Part shown: piece by piece, positions 1 to 7,144 of the stretch | Layout: each line of letters starts with the position of its first letter | How positions within the stretch are numbered: the stretch's first letter is position 1 | Source of the DNA: SIG673 sp045638685 | GTDB taxonomy: Bacteria; Bacillota; Clostridia; Oscillospirales; CAG-272 | Reading direction: 5' to 3' | Assembly: GCA_045638685.1 (NCBI GenBank) | Contig: JAZUBT010000015.1 | Coordinates: forward strand, 1-12,927 | DNA length: 12,927 nucleotides | Notes under the pieces: model-generated | Seen by the model: only the letters and a program-made list of their open reading frames with translations | Told to the model about the DNA's origin: nothing | Database searches by the model: none | Made by a program: the position numbers and the translations under genes

Positions 1-1275
1 ACTATTATACTCCAAAACGCAATAGATGTCAAGTTAAAAAAACAAAAATCTGAAAATAACTTTAATTTTTCTACTGAAAAAAGTGTCGAAAATGGGAATA
101 ACGGAGGACTAAGCGAAGCTGTAACGCGCACAAATGAGAAAAAAGCGCAGGTTACGGAAAAAGAGAACACGCCCGAAGATAATTCGGACGCGTCGGAAGG
201 TGTTAGGTTTTCGCTTCGTTATGATGATGCAATAGAGCAGCTTGAAAGCGGGACTTTTAATAGTACTGAAAACACACACTTGAATGTGTTGGAGTATACG
301 CCTAAAATATACATTGATAAGGCTCATGCAAAGGATAGACGTATTATTATGGCGTGGGATATTGCATACCTTGCAATGAAGAAAAACGGTGATATACCCG
401 GACACTATCACGGGCTTGGTCCGGATATTATGAAGGCATTGCCCGAGGCGCTGAAAGATCCTCTTTATATTGTAAAACAAAAAAACGGAAGAATAGCTGC
501 TGTAACAAAGATTGTTGTTAAGGGTAAAAGGGCGGTTTTTGCTTCTATAGAATTAGAAACCTTCAAAACAACAATACAAGAAGGAAAAACTGAATCAAAA
601 AATTATAATATGATTCTGACCGTTACAGATGCAAAACCGAATTATTTACAGAACACAATTTTTAGCGGAGATGTTGTTTACAACAAAAATAAAGAAGATC
701 CCGCACACTTTATACTTCGGCTGAAATCGCTTGAAAAAGCAGTGCCGACCTATGATCTTGCGGAATCTTCCGATAATATTATACACCAAGATTCCGAAAA
801 AAGCAATACATTTAGCGAAAATAATTCAGATATAAAGTTTTCATTAAAAGAGAATAGCGACGATATATGGCGAGATAAGTATTACGAGCAGCAAGAAAAG
901 CACAAGCTTATTAACGTTATTTTTGATAAGGTAAAAAAGCTTGGTGAGCTTGAAAAGGGAACGTTTTATAATGCTTCGCAGTATAAGGATAATATATTCA
1001 AGACCTCGATAGACCAACTAATAAAAATCAAGCACCGCAGCGAGATGAACAAAAGCGGAACGAGAAAGATTCTCGGAATGCTTTCCGAGTGGTACTCTAA
1101 AGATAATCCTATGCTTTCCTACGAGGAAGGCAGCATTGCCGAGGATAGCGAAAGCTTTAAAAAAGGTGCCTTCGACGAGGATGTTTCCATGATGCTCCGG
1201 GATTTATCAAGCGGTAAAGGGCCGAACTGCGGCGGAATAAAAGAGGACAGGTTTTACCTGTCTTTTTTAGCGTAG
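1..1275 (+). CDS. Partial large polyvalent (MuF-type) mobile-element protein, C-terminal part, probably truncated
   Basis: The frame is open from the first base, so the start lies outside the window; 424 codons are visible. A TTG at 280 could be mistaken for a start but has no ribosome binding site and sits mid-domain. Visible order: an acidic, Asn/Lys-rich linker (residues 1-67); an RFSL motif (69-72); a globular domain (about 94-250) with the pattern H-G-L-x9-LPEAL-x-DPL, which resembles the phage MuF C-terminal domain of polyvalent proteins; another linker with a KFSL motif (279-282); then a Lys-rich helical segment containing NKSGTRKILGMLSEWYS. Repeated (R/K)FSL linkers are typical of very large phage and conjugative-element proteins. 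After DLSSGKG (residue 406) the remaining residues look unlike a natural protein end: they are encoded by a hairpin, and the stop lies inside a tRNA-like repeat. I infer 3' truncation. GC in the first 120 bases is about 30%. The domain name is from memory of the family pattern. Confidence 0.6.
   Translation, partial: TIILQNAIDVKLKKQKSENNFNFSTEKSVENGNNGGLSEAVTRTNEKKAQVTEKENTPEDNSDASEGVRFSLRYDDAIEQLESGTFNSTENTHLNVLEYTPKIYIDKAHAKDRRIIMAWDIAYLAMKKNGDIPGHYHGLGPDIMKALPEALKDPLYIVKQKNGRIAAVTKIVVKGKRAVFASIELETFKTTIQEGKTESKNYNMILTVTDAKPNYLQNTIFSGDVVYNKNKEDPAHFILRLKSLEKAVPTYDLAESSDNIIHQDSEKSNTFSENNSDIKFSLKENSDDIWRDKYYEQQEKHKLINVIFDKVKKLGELEKGTFYNASQYKDNIFKTSIDQLIKIKHRSEMNKSGTRKILGMLSEWYSKDNPMLSYEEGSIAEDSESFKKGAFDEDVSMMLRDLSSGKGPNCGGIKEDRFYLSFLA
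1241..1267 (+). terminator. Hairpin inside the end of the partial mobile-element frame
   Basis: Bases 1241-1252 pair with 1256-1267 (12 pairs, two of them G-U on the plus strand) around a TTT loop, and the right arm runs into six T. Read on the minus strand, a 7-bp core remains and is followed by a T-rich stretch. On that strand it directly follows a copy of the tRNA-Ser 3' end, just as the terminator at 1452-1477 follows the intact tRNA. It may therefore be the original tRNA terminator rather than one belonging to the plus-strand gene. Confidence 0.6.
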
Positions 1276-1287
1276 AAAGAGGGATTT
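1270..1287 (-). repeat. Imperfect copy of the tRNA-Ser 3' end (candidate attachment site)
   Basis: These 18 bases match 1482-1499, the 3' end of the intact tRNA-Ser gene, at 17 of 18 positions, with 14 identical in a row. The single mismatch is T at 1273 against G at 1485. The copy contains the stop codon (1273-1275) of the upstream frame. Duplication of a tRNA 3' end is the usual mark of tyrosine-recombinase integration, but no integrase is visible, so this would be a relic. A decayed second tRNA copy is the alternative. Confidence 0.55.
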
Positions 1288-1290
1288 ATT

Positions 1291-1430
1291 CCTGTTGCCG
1301 TTACCGCTTCACGTAAGGCTCACGAATTCGCCATCCGTTTAGCGACGGCTGCCACTCCTCGCCCTTCCTGTATCCGCCACCGGTGGCGGTCGGTCTCGTC
1401 CCCCTCTTGCCGGTTCCCGGCGCTCGTGTT
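1291..1430. other. GC-rich island with nested palindromes, no gene recognised
   Basis: By hand count 90 of 140 bases are G or C (64%), against roughly 30-40% on either side. It contains a perfect 16-bp palindrome at 1374-1389 (CCGCCACC then GGTGGCGG), a 5-bp hairpin with a 3-base loop at 1409-1421 (GCCGG/CCGGC) and a 4-bp hairpin at 1335-1348 (CCGT/ACGG). No frame with a ribosome binding site is present. Possible identities are an intergenic repeat, a remnant of an inserted element or an uncharacterised structured RNA; I cannot choose among them. Confidence 0.4.
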
Positions 1431-1451
1431 CAAATTCCGTGTAAAAAAACA

Positions 1452-1477
1452 AAAAGCAGTCCTTTTGGACTGCTTTT
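1452..1477 (-). terminator. Intrinsic terminator of tRNA-Ser
   Basis: A perfect 11-bp stem (1452-1462 with 1467-1477) has a 4-base loop. On the minus strand it begins three bases after the encoded CCA end and is followed by TTTTTGTTTTTTT (complement of 1443-1455, partly in the stem). This is the expected position for the end of a single-gene tRNA transcript. Confidence 0.85.
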
Positions 1478-1479
1478 GC

Positions 1480-1570
1480 TGGCGGAGAAAGAGGGATTTG
1501 AACCCTCGCGCCGGTTATCCCGACCTACACCCTTAGCAGGGGCGCCTCTTCACCACTTGAGTACTTCTCC
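1480..1570 (-). tRNA. tRNA-Ser, anticodon GCU
   Basis: The minus strand folds as a class II tRNA. The acceptor stem GGAGAAG pairs with TTTCTCC (last pair G-U), followed by discriminator G and an encoded CCA (1480-1482). The anticodon stem CGCCC/GGGTG holds the loop CTGCTAA, giving anticodon GCT, which reads AGC and AGU codons. A long variable arm, as expected for serine, precedes the T arm GAGGG-TTCAAAT-CCCTC. Length is 91 with CCA. It has its own promoter and terminator, so it appears to be a stand-alone transcription unit. Its 3' end is duplicated at 1270-1287. Confidence 0.95.
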
Positions 1571-1584
1571 GTGATAGCACAAGT

Positions 1585-1613
1585 ATTATACCACAGATTT
1601 ACTTAAAATGCAA
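1585..1613 (-). promoter_or_regulatory. Sigma-A promoter of tRNA-Ser
   Basis: Read on the minus strand: TTGCAT (1608-1613), a 17-base spacer, then a perfect TATAAT (1585-1590) with an upstream TGG giving an extended -10. The -10 box ends 14 bases before the tRNA 5' end at 1570, which suits a short leader. Confidence 0.85.
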
Positions 1614-1799
1614 TGTTTTTAATAAAATTAATTTATAAATTTTCTGTGAACTTGGAGCACTGTGTTTTTGTTTTAATATTATAGCAGTTATTTTGCGGTA
1701 GGTAAAAACTTCATATCATTTTTTAGCAACATTAAATGTTTTTCTGTGGAAATACTTATTATGTAGTTACGCTAAAATTTATAAAGGAGGTAAATATAC

Positions 1800-3809
1800 G
1801 TGAAATCCTGCAAAAAATATCTATACTTAAACCTGTTTTTTATTTTTACGCTGTTTTTTTCAGAGCTTTGTCTTATGTATTTTACGACGGGACACTTTGA
1901 AAACACAAAGAGCGTTTTCTTTTTTTCATTTTCTATCGGAACGGTACTTACTTTCATTACCGCGCTTATAGGCCGTAAAGCTCTTTTTCGCATAGTTACA
2001 CTGCTGCTGTTAATTATAATATACGTAAGCTTTGTAACCGAAATACTCCTGTTTCGATCGTTTGGCTTTTTTTATCCGCCCGAAACCGTCTTTAACATGG
2101 CGTCAGACGTTATAGGCAGCTACTCGGGGGGCATAATTCAGACAGCGCTTTCCGGCATTTTTCCCGTTATACTTCTTTTTCTCCCTATCTCCCTCTTTTC
2201 GGGATTTCGTAAACACGTTTCGGTTGGATACGTTAAAAAGAGCGGACTTTGGCTCCTTGCTTTCGTATTAGGAGTAGGCGTTCATTTTTTAACCGTAGCA
2301 ACATTAAGCGAAGGAGAAAACGGAGAGATTTCAGACAAGGATTATCACGGCGCTTCCTTTGATTTTAACGAAGGAGTAAAACGCTTTGGTCTTGCTGAAA
2401 GTATGCGTCTTAATCTTGTTTATTCGGTAAGCGAGATTCCGAGTAATGATATAAAAAATATAGAAATCAAAGAAAAAAATACCGAAAACGGGCTGATTAT
2501 GACAAATTATAACAAGAAAGACATTGACTTTGATAAAATTAAAAATAGTACGTCCGATAAAAAGGTAATAGGGCTGTGCGACTATTTTATGGGAGTGGCG
2601 CCGAGCGAAAAGAACGAATATACAGGTGTTTTTAAAGGAAAAAATCTCATCTTTATTTGTGCGGAGGCTTTTTCGCCCTATGCTGTTTCAGAAGAACGAA
2701 CCCCGACGTTATATAAGCTGATAAACGGTGGTTTTGTTTTCTCCGACTATTATCAGGCGTCCTTTGGAGAGTCAACCTCGGGCGGTGAATATTCGCTGCT
2801 GCTCGGTCAGGTTCCGAAAAAGGATAGCGGAGAAAAGGGAATGTCAATGCGTCTTGCCTGTGAAGAAAATTTAAGGTACTCGCTTCCGGCATTGTTTAAA
2901 AAGAAAGGATATATTACAAACGGCTTTCACAATAATAGCTTTACCTATTACGGCAGAGACGTTACCCATCCGAAAATGAATATGAATTGGTACGGATGCT
3001 ACGGTTGTACAACGAATGACGGCTCGCAGCTCGACCTTTCTACGCTTTTATCAGCGGGCTGGCCGAGGCTTGACAGCGAACTGATTACAAAAACGGTGGA
3101 TAGATATATTTACGCAGATAAACCTTTCTTTACCTATTATTTAACGGTAAGCGGCCACAATAACTATTCATTTGAGGAAAACACCGCCGCGAGAAAAAAC
3201 AAAGACATGGTTTCCTCGCTAAAATATTCCGAAAGAGTAAAGTCCTACCTTGCCGCTCAGTATGAGCTGGAAAAAGCGCTCACGGAGCTTATAGCGGCGC
3301 TTACCGCGGCAGGAAAGCTAAGTGAAACGGTTATAGCGCTCTCAAACGACCATTATCCTTACGGACTTGCTCCGCTTTGGCAGGGAAACGGAGGACGCGA
3401 TTATATATCGGAGCTATACGGAAAAGAGGTAGAAACGACCGTAGAAAGGGAAAAAGGAGCGTTTTTTATCTGGTGCTCGGATATGAAAGGCGCGGTCAGA
3501 GTAGAAAAGCCTACGTCTTCGTTTGACGTACTGCCAACGCTTTTAAATCTTTTTGGGATAGATTTTGACAGCAGAATACTCGCGGGGCGGGACGCCCTTT
3601 CAAATGAAATCGGACTTGCGTTTTTCTCTGATTACAGCTGGAAAACAGAGTTTGCGCAGTATGATGCCGGCAGCGGTAAAATCACTAAATTTAGGCCTGT
3701 CGCAGACGAATATATAAAGGAAATACACGGAGAGGTAAAAAACAGAATACAGTATTCAAAAATGCTGCGGCAAAAGAATTTTTTTAAATTTCTTAAAGAT
3801 TACGTTTAA
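1800..3809 (+). CDS. LTA-synthase-like membrane phosphoglycerol transferase/sulfatase-family enzyme
   Basis: This 669-residue protein has five likely membrane segments (about 7-28, 38-56, 62-85, 110-135, 148-168), a linker, and an extracytoplasmic alkaline-phosphatase/sulfatase-fold domain from about 281. By analogy with LtaS: Glu289 (CAEAF) and Asp517-His518 (SNDHYP) would bind the metal, Thr326 (STSGGE) would be the nucleophile, and His453 (VSGHNNY) sits in the substrate site. Members move glycerol-phosphate or related phosphoalcohols from membrane lipid to a cell-envelope polymer; the actual substrate is not visible. Start: GTG at 1800, preceded by AAAGGAGGT (1783-1791) with an 8-base gap, a strong site that compensates for the weak codon. 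It stands alone between the tRNA-Ser unit and a convergent gene. Oddity: a C-x2-C pair (Cys400, Cys403) in the outer domain, where relatives I recall usually carry glycine-rich sequence. Confidence 0.88.
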   Translation: MKSCKKYLYLNLFFIFTLFFSELCLMYFTTGHFENTKSVFFFSFSIGTVLTFITALIGRKALFRIVTLLLLIIIYVSFVTEILLFRSFGFFYPPETVFNMASDVIGSYSGGIIQTALSGIFPVILLFLPISLFSGFRKHVSVGYVKKSGLWLLAFVLGVGVHFLTVATLSEGENGEISDKDYHGASFDFNEGVKRFGLAESMRLNLVYSVSEIPSNDIKNIEIKEKNTENGLIMTNYNKKDIDFDKIKNSTSDKKVIGLCDYFMGVAPSEKNEYTGVFKGKNLIFICAEAFSPYAVSEERTPTLYKLINGGFVFSDYYQASFGESTSGGEYSLLLGQVPKKDSGEKGMSMRLACEENLRYSLPALFKKKGYITNGFHNNSFTYYGRDVTHPKMNMNWYGCYGCTTNDGSQLDLSTLLSAGWPRLDSELITKTVDRYIYADKPFFTYYLTVSGHNNYSFEENTAARKNKDMVSSLKYSERVKSYLAAQYELEKALTELIAALTAAGKLSETVIALSNDHYPYGLAPLWQGNGGRDYISELYGKEVETTVEREKGAFFIWCSDMKGAVRVEKPTSSFDVLPTLLNLFGIDFDSRILAGRDALSNEIGLAFFSDYSWKTEFAQYDAGSGKITKFRPVADEYIKEIHGEVKNRIQYSKMLRQKNFFKFLKDYV

Positions 3810-3913
3810 TATGTAAACAGATGCTGTATTATATAAATATTTTCAGAAAATGTGCAGTTATTTTAGAGCTTGTATATTAATCGAGCTTTAAAAAGTCTTT
3901 GAAAATATAAATA

Positions 3914-3977
3914 AAAATCGGTTTATCTTACCCAAAAGCTTTTATAAGCGCTTAGGGCCCATTGATAAACCGATTTT
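3914..3977. terminator. Large bidirectional terminator between convergent genes
   Basis: A perfect 14-bp stem (3914-3927 with 3964-3977) closes a 36-base loop that itself folds, with CCC 3931-3933 pairing GGG and AAGC pairing GCTT. The plus strand continues into a TTTTGTTTTTT tract and the minus strand into a T-rich tract. It would end both the LTA-synthase-like gene and the AI-2E-family gene facing it. Confidence 0.85.
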
Positions 3978-4036
3978 GTTTTTTGGAATTATTAAAAAAC
4001 TAACCCGAAAAACACGTATTTAACGTGTTAAGTGAA

Positions 4037-5494
4037 TTATTTTTTCTTTTTGAGCTTTTCGAAAAATCCCTTTGCGGAGGAGTATGCATTGTTCAGCTGC
4101 TGCTTCATCTTTTGATAGTCTTCCTCATCGTCCGCCTGCTTTTCAGTGTAATATTCCTTAATATCCTGAACGTCGTCCGTCTGTTCCTCGTTGTTTGCCA
4201 TAACGGGCACGGGCGCGGAAGCGAACCAATCAAAGGTGTTATCGGGAAGGCCTTTTTTCTTCAAGCGTTCCTCGGCAAGCTCTTTTATAACCGCGTAAAT
4301 AAACGCAAACAGCGGAATACCTATAAGGATACCTATAAGACCGAAAAATCCGCCCATTACAATTATAGAGGTGAATACCCAGAACGCAGAGAGCATATCC
4401 TGCTTACCCGCGCTTAAAAGCGGTTCTATATATCTTGAATCGAGAATGTTTATTCCAATGGTAACCGCAAGGTAAATAATAATGTATTTAAAGCTTACTA
4501 TGGTAATAATTAAAGCACCGAGAAGCACGCCCACGATAGGACCTATAAAAGGGAAGAAGCACGCAAATCCGATTATAGCCGAAAGAAACAGGGCGTACGG
4601 AGTTCTGAATATAGAAAGACATATGTAGGTAAGTATTCCTACGGAGATACAGTCAAGTCCGCGCACAACGATATAGTCGTGGAAAATCTGTTTTCCCTTG
4701 TTAAACAGCCACGATAGTCTGCTGTACATTCCGTTTGGTATCCATACCTTTAAAATTCTTGTAATATATGAACGCAGAAACTCCTCGCCGATAAGAAAAT
4801 ATATCGAAAAAACAATGGCAACAAGAACGTTTTTAGCTCCTGTGATTATTGCCATAGCAGAGGAGAAGAATGACGGCAGAGAGTCTGTTATCCATTTTCT
4901 CAGCGATTCGGCAAGCTGTCCGAAAATTTCCTTAACTTCGTTTTGAGTTGTGGATTTAGATATAATCTCAAAGCCGCCGACGTTACGAAGGGTGTCGGAA
5001 AAAATATTTTCGGTAACCGAATTTCTTAAATCGGGGATAACGTTATAATACGCGTAGGTTGAATCGGCTCCGGGAAGAAGATTAAATACCTCTGCTATTT
5101 TTCCTTGGAATATCTCAACGGAGTCGGAAAACATTAGAATAAACGAATCATAGTTTGCCGCTATGTCAGGTATTGCTGTTACGCAGAAAAGAGCAACCAG
5201 CGAAATCAGGGTAGCGTAAACGATTATAACGCTTAAAACGCGCTTAAAGCCGAGGCGTTTTTCTTTTCTTTTGCGAAGCAGCTTTTCCTCGGTAATTTTA
5301 ACGAGGGGATGTAAAACGAAGGCAAGAATAAGACCGTAAATTATCGGTCGTAATATATTCATTATGTATCCGAAAAATCTCGGCACGAAATGAATGTTTA
5401 TTCCGAGTATAACGCAGAAAATGCAGAAAAGAGCGACGAGAAAGATATAAACCGAGACAGTCGTGCGTTTATCATTCGGTTCAAAAAATTTCAT
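4037..5494 (-). CDS. AI-2E/PerM-family membrane transporter (copy 1)
   Basis: This is a 485-residue integral membrane protein of the AI-2E transporter family, whose members export or exchange small molecules; the best-known substrates are autoinducer-2 and, in some branches, Na+/H+. The substrate here is unknown. Membrane segments lie near 14-34, 41-62, 85-107, 222-238, 281-345 and 370-405, with the usual long soluble loop between segments 3 and 4 (about 108-220). Family signatures are the FFPFIGPIVG motif (313-322), the IEPLLSAGK segment (356-364) and the glycine-rich GGFFGLIGILIGIP stretch (381-394). A charged cytoplasmic tail (about 432-485) ends in KKKK. Start: I prefer ATG at 5494, because AAAGGAG (5504-5510) lies 9 bases upstream; an in-frame GTG at 5500 would leave only 3 bases. 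It lies 88 bases downstream of a paralogue on the same strand, probably in the same transcript. Confidence 0.88.
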   Translation of the reverse strand: MKFFEPNDKRTTVSVYIFLVALFCIFCVILGINIHFVPRFFGYIMNILRPIIYGLILAFVLHPLVKITEEKLLRKRKEKRLGFKRVLSVIIVYATLISLVALFCVTAIPDIAANYDSFILMFSDSVEIFQGKIAEVFNLLPGADSTYAYYNVIPDLRNSVTENIFSDTLRNVGGFEIISKSTTQNEVKEIFGQLAESLRKWITDSLPSFFSSAMAIITGAKNVLVAIVFSIYFLIGEEFLRSYITRILKVWIPNGMYSRLSWLFNKGKQIFHDYIVVRGLDCISVGILTYICLSIFRTPYALFLSAIIGFACFFPFIGPIVGVLLGALIITIVSFKYIIIYLAVTIGINILDSRYIEPLLSAGKQDMLSAFWVFTSIIVMGGFFGLIGILIGIPLFAFIYAVIKELAEERLKKKGLPDNTFDWFASAPVPVMANNEEQTDDVQDIKEYYTEKQADDEEDYQKMKQQLNNAYSSAKGFFEKLKKKK

Positions 5495-5582
5495 TCTCAC
5501 TCACTCCTTTCATAAATTGATGCATAATTTAAAAATATACGTAACGTAGGGATTAAATTCGATGCTTACAAGTACTTAACGG

Positions 5583-6941
5583 TTATATTTCGTCGTTTTG
5601 CAGAACGTCGATTGCTTCGACGTTAACATCGGTAATGGATTCCTTGTTAGCTTCGGTAACAGGCTTTATATTTTCCTCATCTATCGGTGTTTCCTCTGTT
5701 TTAGCCGTTGTATCGGGAGCGTTTACCGTATTGTTTTCGACGCTTTGCGAGCTTTCCTGAGCCGTGGCGGTGTTTTCTTCCGCTGTGCCGACGGTTTTTA
5801 AGGCAAGTCTTTTTTCCGTTACGTTGTTGATAAGCTTACCTATAAGCGCAAAGACGGGAACTCCGATTATCATACCTGGAACTCCGAACAGTCCCCCCAT
5901 AACGATAAGAGCGGTGGTAACCGCTATTGCCGGGATTCCTGTGGTTCCGCTGTATATTCTCGGGGCGATAATATTACCGTCTATCTGTTGAATTACAAGT
6001 ATAATGCAGACAAACCAAAGCGCTTGCAGAGGGTTTGAAATGAATATAATTATAAAACTCGGAATAGCTCCGATAAACGGTCCGAAAATCGGGATTATGT
6101 TCGTACACGCGATAAGCATACTTATAAGCGGCACGTAAGGTATCTTAAATATCAAAAGAGCAATAGCGGTGAAAATTCCTACGAACAGTGCGTCAAGAAA
6201 CGCTCCCATAAAGTACTGACCGAAGGTTTTGTCGGTTGTTTTTACCGCGTGTTTTATATTTTCGATTGTTTTCGGCTTTAAAAAAGCGTTCATAAGCTTT
6301 TTAATCTGCGCAAAAACAAGCTCTTTGTAGAGAAGAATGTATCCGGCGAATATAAGACCGATGAAAATGTTTTTCAGCTGTATCATAAACGAGCTGATAA
6401 AGCCTACTATATAAGGAGAGAAATTCTTAATAAGATCGTAGGCGCTTTGGAGTAGTTGTTCGAGAGGCTGGGTAAATATAGATAAGTCTATACGCTGCAT
6501 AATCGCGTTAATCATTGACGCAAGCAGCGCGGAATTCTGTGAAACCGAGTCGAGCCAGCTTTGGAGAGACGCAGAATAAACAGCGAGGTTTTTCTGCAGC
6601 TCATTCAAGCTTTTTACAAGCTGCGGGCCTACGGCGTAAACCAAAAGACCAAGCGCGGAGACGAAAACTATGTAGGTAAGCAGAACGCTTATGCCGCGTC
6701 GAAGCATTCCGTGTCTAATTTTAGCAAAGAGCCAACGTTCGAAAACTCGCATTAGCGGAGTAAGAAGATAGGCAATTATACAGCCGTATAAAAGCGGAGC
6801 GAAAACGTTTAAGACGAACAAAATACCGCTCCAAATGTATTTCATATAGATTCCGACAAAAATACAGAATATTATCGCGGCGCATATTAAAGCGGCGTAT
6901 ATGGCGTATGTTGTATATTTTTTATTCCAGTTGATTTTCAT
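5583..6941 (-). CDS. AI-2E/PerM-family membrane transporter (copy 2)
   Basis: This 452-residue paralogue of the downstream gene has the same architecture: two N-terminal membrane segments (about 12-32, 36-60), a third (84-105), a soluble loop, then a cluster from about 175 to 370. Signatures are NIIPIFGPFIGAIPS (281-295), IIAPRIYSG (324-332) and GGLFGVPGMIIGVP (349-362). The C-terminus (about 385-452) is a low-complexity, acidic Thr/Glu/Asn-rich cytoplasmic tail, unlike the Lys-rich end of copy 1. Start: ATG at 6941, with AAAGGAA (6951-6957) at a 9-base gap. It is the first gene after a perfect consensus promoter (6992-7020), and no terminator separates it from copy 1, so a two-gene operon is likely. 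The two could form hetero-oligomers, but that is speculation. Confidence 0.88.
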   Translation of the reverse strand: MKINWNKKYTTYAIYAALICAAIIFCIFVGIYMKYIWSGILFVLNVFAPLLYGCIIAYLLTPLMRVFERWLFAKIRHGMLRRGISVLLTYIVFVSALGLLVYAVGPQLVKSLNELQKNLAVYSASLQSWLDSVSQNSALLASMINAIMQRIDLSIFTQPLEQLLQSAYDLIKNFSPYIVGFISSFMIQLKNIFIGLIFAGYILLYKELVFAQIKKLMNAFLKPKTIENIKHAVKTTDKTFGQYFMGAFLDALFVGIFTAIALLIFKIPYVPLISMLIACTNIIPIFGPFIGAIPSFIIIFISNPLQALWFVCIILVIQQIDGNIIAPRIYSGTTGIPAIAVTTALIVMGGLFGVPGMIIGVPVFALIGKLINNVTEKRLALKTVGTAEENTATAQESSQSVENNTVNAPDTTAKTEETPIDEENIKPVTEANKESITDVNVEAIDVLQNDEI

Positions 6942-6991
6942 ATATGGCCGTTCCTTTCTAATACCTGTATTTTTGGGATAGATATAAAAAT

Positions 6992-7020
6992 ATTATATAC
7001 TATTAGCTATCATTTGTCAA
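6992..7020 (-). promoter_or_regulatory. Perfect consensus sigma-A promoter for the two-gene AI-2E operon
   Basis: On the minus strand: TTGACA (7015-7020), exactly 17 bases, TATAAT (6992-6997). Both boxes match consensus at every position, implying strong constitutive transcription. The -10 box lies 50 bases upstream of the ATG at 6941. Confidence 0.9.
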
Positions 7021-7076
7021 TAAAAAATATTTATTTTAAAGAATTATAGCATAAAATTTACAATAAAACGAAATTT

Positions 7077-7107
7077 TTGAATAACAAAAGATAATTTGAA
7101 ATATAAT
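7077..7107 (+). promoter_or_regulatory. Possible promoter of the YtvI-like gene
   Basis: A perfect TATAAT lies at 7102-7107, with TTGAAT at 7077-7082, but the spacer is 19 bases, longer than the preferred 17. The region is very AT-rich, so chance matches are easy. A sporulation sigma factor could be used instead; I could not identify convincing boxes for one. Confidence 0.35.
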
Positions 7108-7144
7108 ATTTTACAATGCAAGCAATTAAACAGGAGGAGAGTAA

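Noticed and set aside
280..1275. TTG at 280 as the start of the first gene
   Set aside because: No Shine-Dalgarno sequence precedes it, and the same frame is open and coding-like back to base 1, including an RFSL motif at residues 69-72.
1383..1574. Plus-strand open frame of 63 codons across the GC-rich island and tRNA-Ser
   Set aside because: Its second half is the antisense of the tRNA gene, and GFEPSRRLS-like translations are a known artefact of tRNA loci. It has no ribosome binding site.
1640..1790. Promoter for the LTA-synthase-like gene
   Set aside because: Candidate boxes (TTGGAG with TAATAT) match consensus too poorly to report, although a promoter is expected in this interval.
4025..4417. 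Plus-strand open frame of 130 codons opposite AI-2E copy 1
   Set aside because: It is antisense to a clear membrane-protein gene with family motifs; no start context or recognisable product.
5495..5500. GTG at 5500 as the start of AI-2E copy 1
   Set aside because: It would be only 3 bases from AAAGGAG; ATG at 5494 has the normal 9-base spacing.
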